Below are positions 53,246 through 62,211 of a DNA stretch of 64,000 nt, piece by piece. How positions within the stretch are numbered: position 1 is the first letter of the stretch; the number at the start of each line of letters is the position of its first letter. Source of the stretch: Pirellulales bacterium (GTDB lineage Bacteria; Planctomycetota; Planctomycetia; Pirellulales; JALHPA01); the NCBI GenBank assembly GCA_033762255.1, contig JANRLT010000025.1, forward strand, positions 25,303-89,302, read 5' to 3'. The translations under genes and the position numbers were made by a program. The notes beneath the pieces are model-generated. The model ran no database searches, was not told the origin of the DNA, and saw only the letters and a program-made list of their open reading frames with translations.

Positions 53246-53302
53246 ATAAAACAAGTTGCGAAGAGTTCGCCCTGTGCCAAAATAAGTGCAACCCCAAAAT
53301 GA

Positions 53303-53674
53303 CGGCGGGGTGGCACCGTTGAAGTTTTCCTTTTCAGCAAGTCTTGGCCCTGCTCTTGCCGGTTCCATTTCCTTGCACCAGACTTAGCCATTTTCAAAAA
53401 ACTTGGGGTGCCACTGTCATTTTGACAGTGCTTAGCCAAAGGGTATGCCACTGCTAATAGCTTAGAAATTTATGGTCAAGACTTTCTCGCAGTTCCATCC
53501 GTCTCAAATTATCAAGTTCCCGTCTCGGCACTGGTGTTCCACCAGTGGCACCCGACTGTTTTACAAAATGGCCAAGTTTTTGGTTGTTCGTGGGGGTGCA
53601 AGGAAATGACTATCAGCAAGAACAGGGCATGGCTATAATCAAAATGCATAGCATTCGTCAGTGCCACCCCGCCG
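53303..53674. mobile_element. MITE-like element, copy 2
   Basis: 372 bases with the same perfect 14-bp ends as copy 1 and the same internal wording, with scattered substitutions. Same orientation as copy 1; starts 815 bases later. No target-site duplication is obvious at either copy. Confidence 0.75.
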
Positions 53675-53766
53675 TGCCGATCCGCTGGGTGGAGTGTGAC
53701 TAGGTCTGGAAGAGATGAATCCGGATGGTGAGTTTTTTCTGGGAAATGCTTCTTGCGGCTGCGCCG

Positions 53767-53786
53767 CCCAGGAACAAGTTCCTGGG
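53767..53786. repeat. CCCAGGAAC palindrome (copy 2, opposite flank)
   Basis: Here the GGTACC-type flank lies on the right and the CGCCG flank on the left, the mirror image of copy 1 at 52465. The two copies bracket both MITE-like elements. Confidence 0.6.
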
Positions 53787-54034
53787 GTACCCGGTTAATC
53801 GTAGCAGGTGTTGTGACGATTGGTGCAGCTGTTTATATTGCCATAAAAGGACCGAATTGCGTGTGTGTATGCACATGTGCTGGTGGCGGTAAAATAAACC
53901 TTGGGTACATGAACCGTTTCATCTGCTATTTACAGAATTTGAATCCAGATCGTCCGATGGGTTTGGTGTTGTGCTATTGTGCAGATTAGTAATCGCCAAC
54001 ACAATTCTCATGCACTTTGTGAACGGTTGCCATC

Positions 54035-54832
54035 ATGGTTTCCTTCAAGCCTTTTTTTGTACCAAGCCCATTGCTACTAGTTTCCGTAGCAATGGCCTCT
54101 ATGGTTTTAGGTGCGATCGTTGGAGGTCTAATGTGGGCATTATTATATGCCGCTGCAGCGATAGCCTTTTTACTCGCGATTTCAGTTTGGTCTTGGCACC
54201 GCTTTGACCAACCTCCACGGCTTAGTTTACCGGAAGCATTACTAAAAATCGATCAGCTTCGTGATTCAAGGGTTGAAATTCGACGTTCAGCGGCTATTGC
54301 ACTTCGCGGCGCGAGTTCCGAGTGTAAGCCTTGTATTTCACAGCTACTAGCATTTATTAATGACTATGACGAGTGGGTTAGAAATATGGTTATCCAGGCA
54401 ATTGGACGACTTGGCGTCGACACGATTGAAATCACTAATGCGCTTGCAGGTGTTCTTGATGCACATCCGGACGCTGCGATTGAAATATCGATTGCGATTC
54501 AAAAGAGTAGCGTTAAATCTGACCAAGCTACATCAATTCTGAAAAGCAAACTTCCGCAAATGGACACTCGCACACGAATTTTATTTGCTCAAGCTTTGTG
54601 GTCTGTAGAGGGGCATTTGGAGAGCATAATTCCAATTATCGATGATGGCCTGAAATCCAATGATGTTGTGACGCGTCGAATGGCTGCCGATATGCTGGCT
54701 AGTAATTTAGCAGTCGCAAGCACCGTTGTGCCGCTGCTAAAGCGATTGCTAAATGACACTGATCGACGCGTCCGGAAGTCCTGCTTGAAGGCCTTGCATG
54801 ATATTGGCGAAAAGCAAGGGAAAATCCTATAA
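54035..54832 (+). CDS. Membrane-anchored HEAT-repeat protein
   Basis: 265 residues. Two hydrophobic segments at the start ('LLLVSVAMASMVLGAIVGGL' and 'LLYAAAAIAFLLAISVWSW'), then from about residue 65 repeated helix pairs of HEAT type: 'RDSRVEIRRSAAIALRG', 'NDYDEWVRNMVIQAIGRLG', 'SNDVVTRRMAADMLASNL', 'NDTDRRVRKSCLKALHDIG'. The last two are textbook HEAT units. It sits next to the RHS remnants in a lower-GC patch; a role in that system is speculative. Confidence 0.72.
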   Translation: MVSFKPFFVPSPLLLVSVAMASMVLGAIVGGLMWALLYAAAAIAFLLAISVWSWHRFDQPPRLSLPEALLKIDQLRDSRVEIRRSAAIALRGASSECKPCISQLLAFINDYDEWVRNMVIQAIGRLGVDTIEITNALAGVLDAHPDAAIEISIAIQKSSVKSDQATSILKSKLPQMDTRTRILFAQALWSVEGHLESIIPIIDDGLKSNDVVTRRMAADMLASNLAVASTVVPLLKRLLNDTDRRVRKSCLKALHDIGEKQGKIL

Positions 54833-54998
54833 CGAACATCGTCGCTCTGTGCCAAAATTCATGCCAACCGAGTATGACACGGGCAAAACTGAAAAAAAGT
54901 AGAAGGCTTGAGGTAACGATTGCTTCGTTCGCCCCCGATCCAAGAAGAAATGTGAAAACCGGGTACTCCCGATTAGCACTCATGATCAAAACGGCTAC

Positions 54999-55018
54999 CC
55001 CAGGAACTTGTTCCTGGG
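54999..55018. repeat. CCCAGGAACTTGTTCCTGGG palindrome (copy 3)
   Basis: Same 20-base palindrome as at 52465, again with a preceding TAC and a following CCG context. Confidence 0.6.
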
Positions 55019-55112
55019 CCGTGAAGCGGCGGGAAGCCATTCCTTGATAACCGCGTTTAAGTACCAGTAAACCCGCGGCATGTCCGACTAGCAGCGCGGA
55101 ACGATAGCTGAG

Positions 55113-55236
55113 ACTCGGCGAGTAGAACTCGCCATTACGGGAAATTCGGCGAGAAATACTCGCCATTACGGGAAACTCGGCGAGTAAAACTCGCCGCTAC
55201 GGGAAATTCGGCGAGTAAAACTCGCCGCTACGGGGT
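55113..55236. repeat. Four tandem 31-bp repeats
   Basis: Units start at 55113, 55144, 55175 and 55206, exactly 31 bases apart. Each contains GGCGAGT-N-ACTCGCC, a short hairpin, followed by 'TACGGG'. No spacers, so not CRISPR. Confidence 0.8.
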
Positions 55237-55247
55237 GCAGCCTGTTG

Positions 55248-55491
55248 TTCGGCAACGGAGTTGCCTCCTACATTTTCTCTCGCCTCCCATCACTCGTATC
55301 CCACCCCTCGTCTCTCGCCCCACGACCCACTTGCCGCCTTACCGCTCGCCGCTAAAAAGTAAAATGCGCCGTTACGGGGAGATTCGGCAACGGAGTTGCC
55401 TCCTACATTTTCTCTCGCCTCCCATCACTCGTATCCCACTCCTCGTCTCTCGCCCCACTACCCACTTGCCGCCTTACCGCTCGCCGCTAAA
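55248..55491. repeat. 135-bp-spaced duplication reaching into dcd
   Basis: Copy 1 is 55248-55356, copy 2 is 55383-55491. Both open 'TTCGGCAACGGAGTTGCC' and end 'CCGCTCGCCGCTAAA'. The right part of copy 2 is the last codons of dcd (read on the minus strand, LFSGER and stop). Copy 1 therefore carries the end of dcd again. Confidence 0.75.
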
Positions 55492-56040
55492 TAGCGTCAA
55501 CTGCGCTTCCCGTTCTTTCTCGGATAAAAACTCCTTGTGCAACAGGCTGGGTTGGATGTCGTGGTTATGCTGGTACTTATTGCTGCGGTACTCGTTGATC
55601 GTGCCACAAATTTGATGATAAAAGATCTGGCAAATCGGCACGCCGGGATAAATCTTGACCGGTTGCACGGCAAACATCTCCAGCGTCCAGTAACCGCAAA
55701 AGCCCACATCGCCAAAGCCCGCCGTCACATGCACAAATAGCCCCAACCGGCCAATCGATGACCGCCCCTCGATCATCGGCACCAGATTGTGCGTCTCGGT
55801 CCGTTCCGCCGTCCGGCCCAGGTACAACTGATTGGGATTCAGGATGAGCCCCTCGGGCGGAATGTACAACCGCTCCACCCGATTCGGTTTTTTCATGTCG
55901 AGCACAATTTCCTCATAAACCAACAGCTCGTCATGCAGCGTCAGGTTGTAGCTGTTGGGGTTGAGGCGGCTTTCTTCAAACGGATCAATGCAAATATCCT
56001 CCCCCAGCCGGCGGTGGATTTCCGCGCCTGACAAAATCAT
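55474..56040 (-). CDS. dcd: dCTP deaminase
   Basis: Converts dCTP to dUTP for thymidylate synthesis in the cytoplasm. 188 residues, normal length. 'LNPNSYNLTLHDELLVY', 'EGRSSIGRLGLFVHV', 'TAGFGDVGFCGYWTLEMF' (with the catalytic Glu) and 'ICQIFYHQI' are family motifs. Its ATG overlaps the stop of nth by 4 bases, so the two are cotranscribed. The last six codons lie in a duplicated segment (see 55248). Confidence 0.94.
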   Translation of the reverse strand: MILSGAEIHRRLGEDICIDPFEESRLNPNSYNLTLHDELLVYEEIVLDMKKPNRVERLYIPPEGLILNPNQLYLGRTAERTETHNLVPMIEGRSSIGRLGLFVHVTAGFGDVGFCGYWTLEMFAVQPVKIYPGVPICQIFYHQICGTINEYRSNKYQHNHDIQPSLLHKEFLSEKEREAQLTLFSGER

Positions 56041-56795
56041 GGCTGCACCTTATTCAAAAGTATCGGTCGGGAATGTTTCGTGGATTTTAACACGGGGACT
56101 CGCTCTTTTGGCAAACTTTGGGCTCTGTCTCGCGCGGTTACGGCCGGTGGCGCCACGCCAATCCTGGGGCACAGATCCAACAGCGGGCAAATCTCGCACT
56201 GGGGCTTGCGCGCGGCGCAAATGGCCCGCCCATGATGGATCAATTGGTGGCTAAAGTCGATCCAACTTGACCGGGGCAGCAAGGCCATCAAGTCCTGTTC
56301 GGCCTTGACGGCATCGGTATGGGGGGTCAGGCCCAGGCGGCGGCTGATGCGTCCGACATGGGTGTCCACGACAACGCCGCTGGGAATGCCAAAGGCTGTA
56401 CCCAGGACGACATTGGCGGTTTTTCGCCCCACCCCGGCCAATTTGGTCAGTTGGTCGAGCTGGTTTGGGACCTGCCCGCCATGTTGATCCGCCAGCGCGC
56501 GGCAACAGGCCTGTATATTGCGGGCCTTGTTGCGAAAGAAACCGGTCGACTGAATCAACCGCTCAATCTGTTTCAAGCTGGCGGCGGCCAGATCGGCGGG
56601 CGTGGGATACGCTGCAAAGAGGGCCGGCGTGACCAGATTGACCCGCTGGTCGGTGCATTGGGCGGAAAGAATGGTCGCGACCAGCAATTGAAACGGCGAA
56701 TCATGCCGCAGGGCGCATTCGGCCGTGCCATAGTGCCGCCGCAGTCGCGTGGCGATTTGGCGGGCATGGCGTTTGGCTGGTGGCAAGGCCGGCAT
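56037..56795 (-). CDS. nth: Endonuclease III
   Basis: A DNA glycosylase/AP lyase that removes oxidised pyrimidines. 252 residues from the ATG at 56795. 'LVATILSAQCTDQRVN', the helix-hairpin-helix 'LAGVGRKTANVVLG' with the catalytic Lys, 'VVDTHVGRISRRLGL' with the catalytic Asp, and the C-terminal cluster 'CAARKPQCEICPLLDLC' (Cx6Cx2Cx5C, 4Fe-4S). Overlaps dcd by 4 bases; probable nth-dcd operon. Confidence 0.95.
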   Translation of the reverse strand: MPALPPAKRHARQIATRLRRHYGTAECALRHDSPFQLLVATILSAQCTDQRVNLVTPALFAAYPTPADLAAASLKQIERLIQSTGFFRNKARNIQACCRALADQHGGQVPNQLDQLTKLAGVGRKTANVVLGTAFGIPSGVVVDTHVGRISRRLGLTPHTDAVKAEQDLMALLPRSSWIDFSHQLIHHGRAICAARKPQCEICPLLDLCPRIGVAPPAVTARDRAQSLPKERVPVLKSTKHSRPILLNKVQP

Positions 56796-57048
56796 GCAGA
56801 ATTCCGCGTGACAAAAGGGGCCACGATCAAAACGCAAAGAAGCCACCGCTCATCAAAACAAAATGCTTTGATAATAAATCGCAAACAAGTTTCTCTGTTC
56901 AATGTGCAACCCGCGAGCAGCGGTGTCAAGGGAGCGGAGCGACAAAAAACCAACCGGTGAATTTTGCCTAGAAAACTGCCTTAAGTTTGGCTAAAAAAGT
57001 CTTGCGTTGCCCGCGGGCCAGGGAGAAAATTATTTTTCTCAAATTCCC

Positions 57049-57076
57049 TTGCCAAAGCGGCAAAATCTGATATACT
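57049..57076 (+). promoter_or_regulatory. Candidate sigma-70-type promoter
   Basis: TTGCCA, 16 bases, TATACT, lying about 60 bases before the DUF1579 gene. A likely housekeeping promoter for it; consensus match only. Confidence 0.4.
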
Positions 57077-57132
57077 GCACGCATGTTCATATTTTGGGGC
57101 GCGTTCCCTTTTCTTGTTAGAGGAGTTTTAAG

Positions 57133-57750
57133 ATGAAATCGTTGTATGCCGGATGGTGCCGCGCTTTGCTGGCGGCGGGTATGCTGGTGGGTGGTTGCTT
57201 GGTCGTGCATGCCGCCGATCCCGCGGCAAAGGCAGCGGCGCCGGATGCGGCGGCCGCCCTGCAGGCGTATTTAGAAAGCGCAAAACCGGGCAAACACCAT
57301 GAGGAACTGGCCAAAATGGTGGGCGAGTGGGAGGCCCAGGTCGAACACTTTATGCCTGGCATGCCGGTGGAAAAGTCCACCGCCACGGCAAAGCGCTCGA
57401 TGATCATGGGGGGGCGATATTTACAGGAAGAGTTTAAGGGGACGATGGCCGGGATGCCTTTTGAGGGGATCATGACCCTGGGTTATGACAACAATTTAAA
57501 AAAGTACACCTCGGTCTGGATTGATTCGATGGGGACCGGCACCATGGTTGGCCATGGCACCCCGTCTAAGGGGGGAATGCTGGTGGAATGCAAAGGGACG
57601 ATGTACTGCCCCATGCACCAAAAAGAGATGGCCTGCCGGACCGTCACCAAAATGACCGACGCCGACCATGAAATTTTTGAGATGTATGGCCCCGGCCCCG
57701 ATGGCAAGGAAACCCTGGCCATGCGGATCCATTACACCCGCAAAAAATAA
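57133..57750 (+). CDS. DUF1579 domain protein, exported
   Basis: 205 residues. The ribosome site AGAGGAG is eight bases before the ATG. Signal peptide 'ALLAAGMLVGGCLVVHA'. The core 'LAKMVGEWEAQVEHFMPGMP', 'RSMIMGGRYLQEEFKG', 'MPFEGIMTLGYDNNLKKY' and 'VSTWIDSMGTG'-like 'SVWIDSMGTG' is DUF1579. Role unknown; a beta-barrel-like exported protein, probably lipid- or ligand-binding (inference). Confidence 0.85.
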   Translation: MKSLYAGWCRALLAAGMLVGGCLVVHAADPAAKAAAPDAAAALQAYLESAKPGKHHEELAKMVGEWEAQVEHFMPGMPVEKSTATAKRSMIMGGRYLQEEFKGTMAGMPFEGIMTLGYDNNLKKYTSVWIDSMGTGTMVGHGTPSKGGMLVECKGTMYCPMHQKEMACRTVTKMTDADHEIFEMYGPGPDGKETLAMRIHYTRKK

Positions 57751-57887
57751 CCAACGTTGCCGCTAGGGGTAAATTCCACTCCCACCGGCCCGGGGCCTTG
57801 ACCACCCGGGCTGGTGGACTTTTTTTAACGGCATTTTGCCAGGGGTTCCACTTTGCAAAGGCGGGATTTTCCGCGCACAATGGGGGA

Positions 57888-58442
57888 ATGAAAACACTTG
57901 TGGGCCAGTTGTTGATTGCCGTCCCCCAATTGCTCGACCCGAATTTTCGCCAGACGGTCGTGTTGATCGTTCGCCATAATGACGAAGGGGCCGTGGGGCT
58001 GGTGCTCAATCGCCAGGCCCCCCTCAAATTTAACACTGTCTGGGAAAAACTGTGCAACGAGCCTTGCCCGTTGGAGGCGCCGCTGTATGTCGGCGGTCCC
58101 TGCGGCGGTCCGTTGATGGCCCTGCACCAGATCCCCGATCAAAGCGAAATCGAGGTACTGCCGGAATTATACTTTACTTCTGATATTCAACAAATCCGCG
58201 AGGTGCTAGAGCAGCAGGCCGATCCCCTGCGGCTGTTTGGCGGATATGCCGGCTGGGGGCCGGGCCAGCTCGAAGACGAATTGAATGCTGGCGGGTGGCA
58301 TGTGCACGCGGCCGAACCCGCGCAGATCTTTGCCGCCAACGACGCCTTGTGGGAATCACTGATCCGCGGGATGCGCGGTAAATCCCAACTGGCCGATTGG
58401 CTGGGTATTAAACATATCCCCCCCGCTCCCTGGTTGAATTAG
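57888..58442 (+). CDS. YqgE/AlgH family protein
   Basis: 184 residues from the ATG at 57888; '[20 protein letters not shown]' is the family's standard opening. Then '[20 protein letters not shown]'-type text (here '[13 protein letters not shown]'), '[14 protein letters not shown]' and '[17 protein letters not shown]'. A widespread cytoplasmic protein of uncertain role. Its start follows a GGGGGA run. Confidence 0.92.
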   Translation: MKTLVGQLLIAVPQLLDPNFRQTVVLIVRHNDEGAVGLVLNRQAPLKFNTVWEKLCNEPCPLEAPLYVGGPCGGPLMALHQIPDQSEIEVLPELYFTSDIQQIREVLEQQADPLRLFGGYAGWGPGQLEDELNAGGWHVHAAEPAQIFAANDALWESLIRGMRGKSQLADWLGIKHIPPAPWLN

Positions 58443-58501
58443 TCGGATTAACACGCTCTATACTTACCAACCCAACCTCTCTTTTTTTTGGGATACTTCC
58501 G

Positions 58502-60157
58502 TTGACATTTTCTGCTTCCCCTGGCGATTTCCCGCCGCGCGTGCAACTGGTGGCCAGTGGCGACTTACGCGAATCGGCCAATCAAGTCTGCTGGCCAGCG
58601 CAACACGACATGGAGCAGGCCCTGGCCCGCGCGGTGGCGGCTTGCGGTTATAAATTGTCGCGGGGGCATGCTTATTGTGAGCATCGGCGGCATGGATTTA
58701 TCAGTTCGCAAAAGGAAGGAATGCGGGTCTTTGCCGAATTGGACCCCGCCGCGCCGTTGATCGTGGCGGAGGCTGTCTGGCAATATTCGCATCATGTCCT
58801 GGCGGGGCTGACCACGCACCGCGGACCAATCCTCACCGTGGCAAATTGGTCGGGCCAGTGGCCCGGCCTGGTCGGCATGCTGAACCTTAACGGTTCCTTG
58901 ACCAAGGCGGGCATCCCCTACTCCACGCTCTGGAGCGAAACTTTTACCGATGAACGGTTCACCACCCAACTGCGGTCTTGGCTAGCGAACGGCACGGTGC
59001 GGCATGACGCTTCGCATGTGCAACCTCTGGCCCACGTAAAGATTCCGCCCGCTTGCCGCGCACTCGGGACGCAAATCGCCGTTAATCTGCGCCTGCAAAA
59101 AGCCATCCTCGGCGTTTTTGACGAGGGATGCATGGGCATGTTTAACGCCATCATACCCGATGAGCTTTTACACCCCACGGGCGTATTTAAGGAACGACTT
59201 AGCCAATCGGCCCTCTATTATGAAACCACCCAGGTCGATCCGGCGGAGGCGGCGGAGGTGCGCGCCTGGCTAGAACAGCGGGGGATGACTTTTGTCACCG
59301 GTCCGGACGAAGCGAGCGATCTGACCGACGCCCAAATCCTCCGCCAGTGCCAAATGTATATCGCGGCGGTCCGGTTGGCGGACGATTTTGGCTGCGATGC
59401 CATCGGTATCCAGTATCAACAAGGACTCAAAGACCTGCTTCCCGCCAGCGATCTGGTCGAGGGACTCCTGAATAACGCCGATCGTCCGCCGGTCCGCGGG
59501 CGCGATGGACAGCGCGTGCTCTTTGCCGACCGCGCGATCCCCCACTTTAACGAAGTGGACGAGTGCGCGGGACTGGACGCGCTATTGACCAATCGCCTGC
59601 ACGCGGCTTTGGGCCAGCCGGTTGAAACCACGCTGCACGATCTGCGTTGGGGGGACCGCGACCCAACCGGCACGACCGCCGACTATGTGTGGGTCCTGCT
59701 GATCAGCGGTGCCGCGCCCCCTGCACATTTTATCAATGGCTATGCCGGAGCCAGCAGCGAACGCCAGCCACCCATGTACTTTCGCCTGGGCGGGGGAACG
59801 CTGAAGGGGATCAGCAAACCGGGCGAGATCGTCTGGTCTCGCTTTTTTATCGAGGACCAACAACTAAAGCTGGATCTGGGGCGCGCGCGGGCGATCGCCC
59901 TTCCCCCGGAAGAGACCGAACGCCGGTGGCGGGCGACGACTCCCCAATGGCCGATCATGCATACGGTGTTTTATGGCATCACACGGGATCAAATGATGGC
60001 CCGGCATAAAAGCAACCATATTCAGGTGGCCTACGCCACCGATGCCGCCGCCGCGGATCAATTGGTCCTGGCCAAGGCCGCCTGTGCCGCCGCGCTCGGC
60101 TGCGAAGTGACGTTGTGCGGCACGCGCGCGAACGGGGAACCCTGGAATAACTCCTAG
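58502..60157 (+). CDS. Fucose-isomerase-like protein
   Basis: 551 residues, starting at TTG (58502); the next ATG is 36 codons later and would cut conserved-looking text. It matches the L-fucose/arabinose isomerase superfamily: '[20 protein letters not shown]', '[15 protein letters not shown]', '[16 protein letters not shown]' and '[13 protein letters not shown]'. Such enzymes interconvert aldose and ketose. The pattern of Glu and Asp ligands cannot be fixed from motifs alone, so the sugar is unknown. No sugar gene is adjacent. Confidence 0.7.
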   Translation: MTFSASPGDFPPRVQLVASGDLRESANQVCWPAQHDMEQALARAVAACGYKLSRGHAYCEHRRHGFISSQKEGMRVFAELDPAAPLIVAEAVWQYSHHVLAGLTTHRGPILTVANWSGQWPGLVGMLNLNGSLTKAGIPYSTLWSETFTDERFTTQLRSWLANGTVRHDASHVQPLAHVKIPPACRALGTQIAVNLRLQKAILGVFDEGCMGMFNAIIPDELLHPTGVFKERLSQSALYYETTQVDPAEAAEVRAWLEQRGMTFVTGPDEASDLTDAQILRQCQMYIAAVRLADDFGCDAIGIQYQQGLKDLLPASDLVEGLLNNADRPPVRGRDGQRVLFADRAIPHFNEVDECAGLDALLTNRLHAALGQPVETTLHDLRWGDRDPTGTTADYVWVLLISGAAPPAHFINGYAGASSERQPPMYFRLGGGTLKGISKPGEIVWSRFFIEDQQLKLDLGRARAIALPPEETERRWRATTPQWPIMHTVFYGITRDQMMARHKSNHIQVAYATDAAAADQLVLAKAACAAALGCEVTLCGTRANGEPWNNS

Positions 60158-60159
60158 TA

Positions 60160-60581
60160 GCCTGTTGAAATTCAAACCGCATGCATGGAAACTGGTTGCT
60201 GTTTGTTCGTCAAAACCACGGCATTTTGTATCAGCAATTACTTTTCAACAGATCGCAAATGAAAGGTGAAAAAGGTTCTTGAAGAAGAATTTGTGAACAC
60301 TAATCTTCGCTTATCAACACTAATCCAGAGTATATTTTGCCACCGCAATCGATCTAAACGGTCCGCTTACCTTGGAAATTCCGTCTGGATTAGCGAAGAT
60401 CAGTGCGGATTAGTGGTTCAATTGCTTTTCTGTTAAACCTGGATCAGGTTGCAACTTCAAACCGAACGAAGTTTACTTTGCCACCTATCGTAACTCAAAC
60501 GACTTACCCGGCCAGTGGTTGTTTTTTTGACGCGCAACAAAATCACGATAAATTATGTCAACTAAGGATTTTTCAACAGGC
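60160..60581. mobile_element. Element with 11-bp terminal inverted repeats
   Basis: GCCTGTTGAAA at 60160 and TTTCAACAGGC at 60571 are exact inverted repeats 422 bases apart end to end. Between them a 'CTAATC' wording appears in both orientations ('ACACTAATCTTCG', 'GCGAAGATCAGTGCGG'), so the inside is also partly symmetrical. No coding. It starts directly after the isomerase stop. Confidence 0.5.
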
Positions 60582-61090
60582 AGCTAGGCTGGGATAGGCC
60601 GGGCCTTTGGCCCGCAAAGGATCAAACGTCGATGGCCCACAATTGAATTTGCCAATCAATTCCGCGCACACTAATCTAGAATTCAACGGTTAGTCGTACG
60701 GATAACGCGAATTGGCAGGATTGACACTAGTCGTCTCTATTCGCTCATAGCACTCTTTATGGCATTATTTCTTGCCATCATTTGCCACCAACGGTTGCGG
60801 AAATGTGGTGTTTTGGCAACATGGACTCTTCGCTCCCAAAATCCCAGGTAGTTGTCCGGCGGAAATATTTAACCGTAACTTCTTTGAATGCCGCTACTTG
60901 CGTCGATGGACCAGGTTTTCTGGCAAGTTGCCACGCCCGCGGCGCGGCATCTGCCTTACTAAACTGACGGGCCAGCCAGGATGCGGCCCCTTTGTGATTG
61001 GGATTCGCCCCGGTTCCCTCGCAGCCCTGGTCCCCTCGGGCTGCGAGGGGACCCTGGGGCAGCATTTATCTCCCTTCCGGCACCGGAATT
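60582..61090. other. Gene-free stretch with partial repeat A and a hairpin
   Basis: A partial module of repeat A ('GGCTGGGATAGG', 'GGGCCTTTGGCCC') is at about 60588-60618. A hairpin (GTCCCCTC, GGGCTGC, GAGGGGAC) at about 61030-61053 lies upstream of the next gene. No credible coding. Confidence 0.45.
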
Positions 61091-61975
61091 ATGCACGCCC
61101 GCGAACTATTGAATTTGGCGGAACTGTTGACTTGGCAAGGCCCCATTTTGGCGGAGCATCGCGCGGCGCTCCCCGCGGGATCACTCGCGCGGTATTGGGC
61201 TGCCTGCAAATGCCGACTGGACCGGTGGGACCGGGAGTTAATCTGGCTCCGGGAAAACTTCACAACTCAGCCTGGATTTAACGGACCGGGCTGGCGGGCT
61301 ATTCAGGCGGTCTGCGATGAAATTCTCACGGGTGAAATTTTATCCCGGCTGTGGGCGGCTATTATGTGTCTGCATGATCGGCATTGCGGCCAGACGGATG
61401 GCGGCCCCATCGCCCGCGGCATCCTAAACGGCCATATCACCAGTCGCCAACGGGTGCTGGAACTCATTTTGGATTATCAGGGAGTCGGCCCGCACGAAGG
61501 ACAAATTTTAAACCGCTTGCGCTGGAGGTGCGAGCGTTGGACCGATGTGTTGTTGGCGCGACTGCAAATCAGCGGCGATGTCGCCGAATTTGCCCATGAT
61601 GCGGCGCGGCTGATTGATTTTAAAGAGGAATGGCCGACGGGCGCGCTGGTCAGCGCCGTTCCCCAGGCCCGCGCGGCGTGGCTGCTGGCGTCGTTTCGGG
61701 CGACATTTCAAGATTCCCCCCCTCCCGCCACGGCCAATGCCGACCTCAATCGACAAATTGCCGAAAGCCTGCTGAGCTGTTTTCCGCCCGAGGCGTTTTG
61801 CGATTCGGGGACCTTGCGCACCTTGTGGGAGGCGCGGCTGATCGCGGGGGCGACCGACGCTGAACGGTTGGTGGGGCAGCTTCAATGGTTGGACCGGCCC
61901 GCGACCGCTCCGGCCACCTCTTTTGACATTAGCCCCCGCGCTCGCCAAACGGTGGAGCGGCCTCCGCGCTTTTAA
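61091..61975 (+). CDS. Hypothetical cytoplasmic protein
   Basis: 294 residues from the ATG at 61091; the longer upstream frame passes through the hairpin and is unlikely. Helical, with many Trp, Arg and Leu ('ARYWAACKCRLDRWDRELIW', 'RLRWRCERWTDVLLARLQI'), no signal or membrane segment, ending in a disordered Pro/Thr tail. I recall similar planctomycete proteins without any assigned role. Not recognised. Confidence 0.65.
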   Translation: MHARELLNLAELLTWQGPILAEHRAALPAGSLARYWAACKCRLDRWDRELIWLRENFTTQPGFNGPGWRAIQAVCDEILTGEILSRLWAAIMCLHDRHCGQTDGGPIARGILNGHITSRQRVLELILDYQGVGPHEGQILNRLRWRCERWTDVLLARLQISGDVAEFAHDAARLIDFKEEWPTGALVSAVPQARAAWLLASFRATFQDSPPPATANADLNRQIAESLLSCFPPEAFCDSGTLRTLWEARLIAGATDAERLVGQLQWLDRPATAPATSFDISPRARQTVERPPRF

Positions 61976-62211
61976 TTCGCCAGCGCGACATGCCCGGCTG
62001 GTTGCCTCATGCACGCCGGGCTGGTAGCATCAATGCTTATTCCCCTGGCGCTCGGTCAACGCTTCGTTTTCGGCCCAACCAGAAGGCGCTCACCCACGGT
62101 TTTTGCCTTTTACCAACCGTGGGTTCGCGCCCGTCGGCTGATTTGCCCGACTCAACTCCAGCGCATTGACCCTACCCTGGTCCGTTCCGTATTTTCATCC
62201 TGGAGTTTGCC
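61976..62211. other. Gene-free stretch with hairpin
   Basis: Stem ACCCACGGT / ACCGTGGGT (62092-62124) with a 15-base loop, followed by GC-rich text. The 'CCGTGGG' wording is shared with the REP-like repeats near 47.1 and 49.0 kb. No U-run, so a terminator is only possible. Confidence 0.4.

Noticed and set aside
53753..53989. 78-codon plus-strand frame with Cys-rich middle
   Set aside because: Starts inside a palindromic repeat at TTG; probably degenerate DNA of the RHS locus, though a short real gene cannot be excluded.
55113..55236. Possible CRISPR array
   Set aside because: The repeats are contiguous with no spacers, and no cas gene is near.
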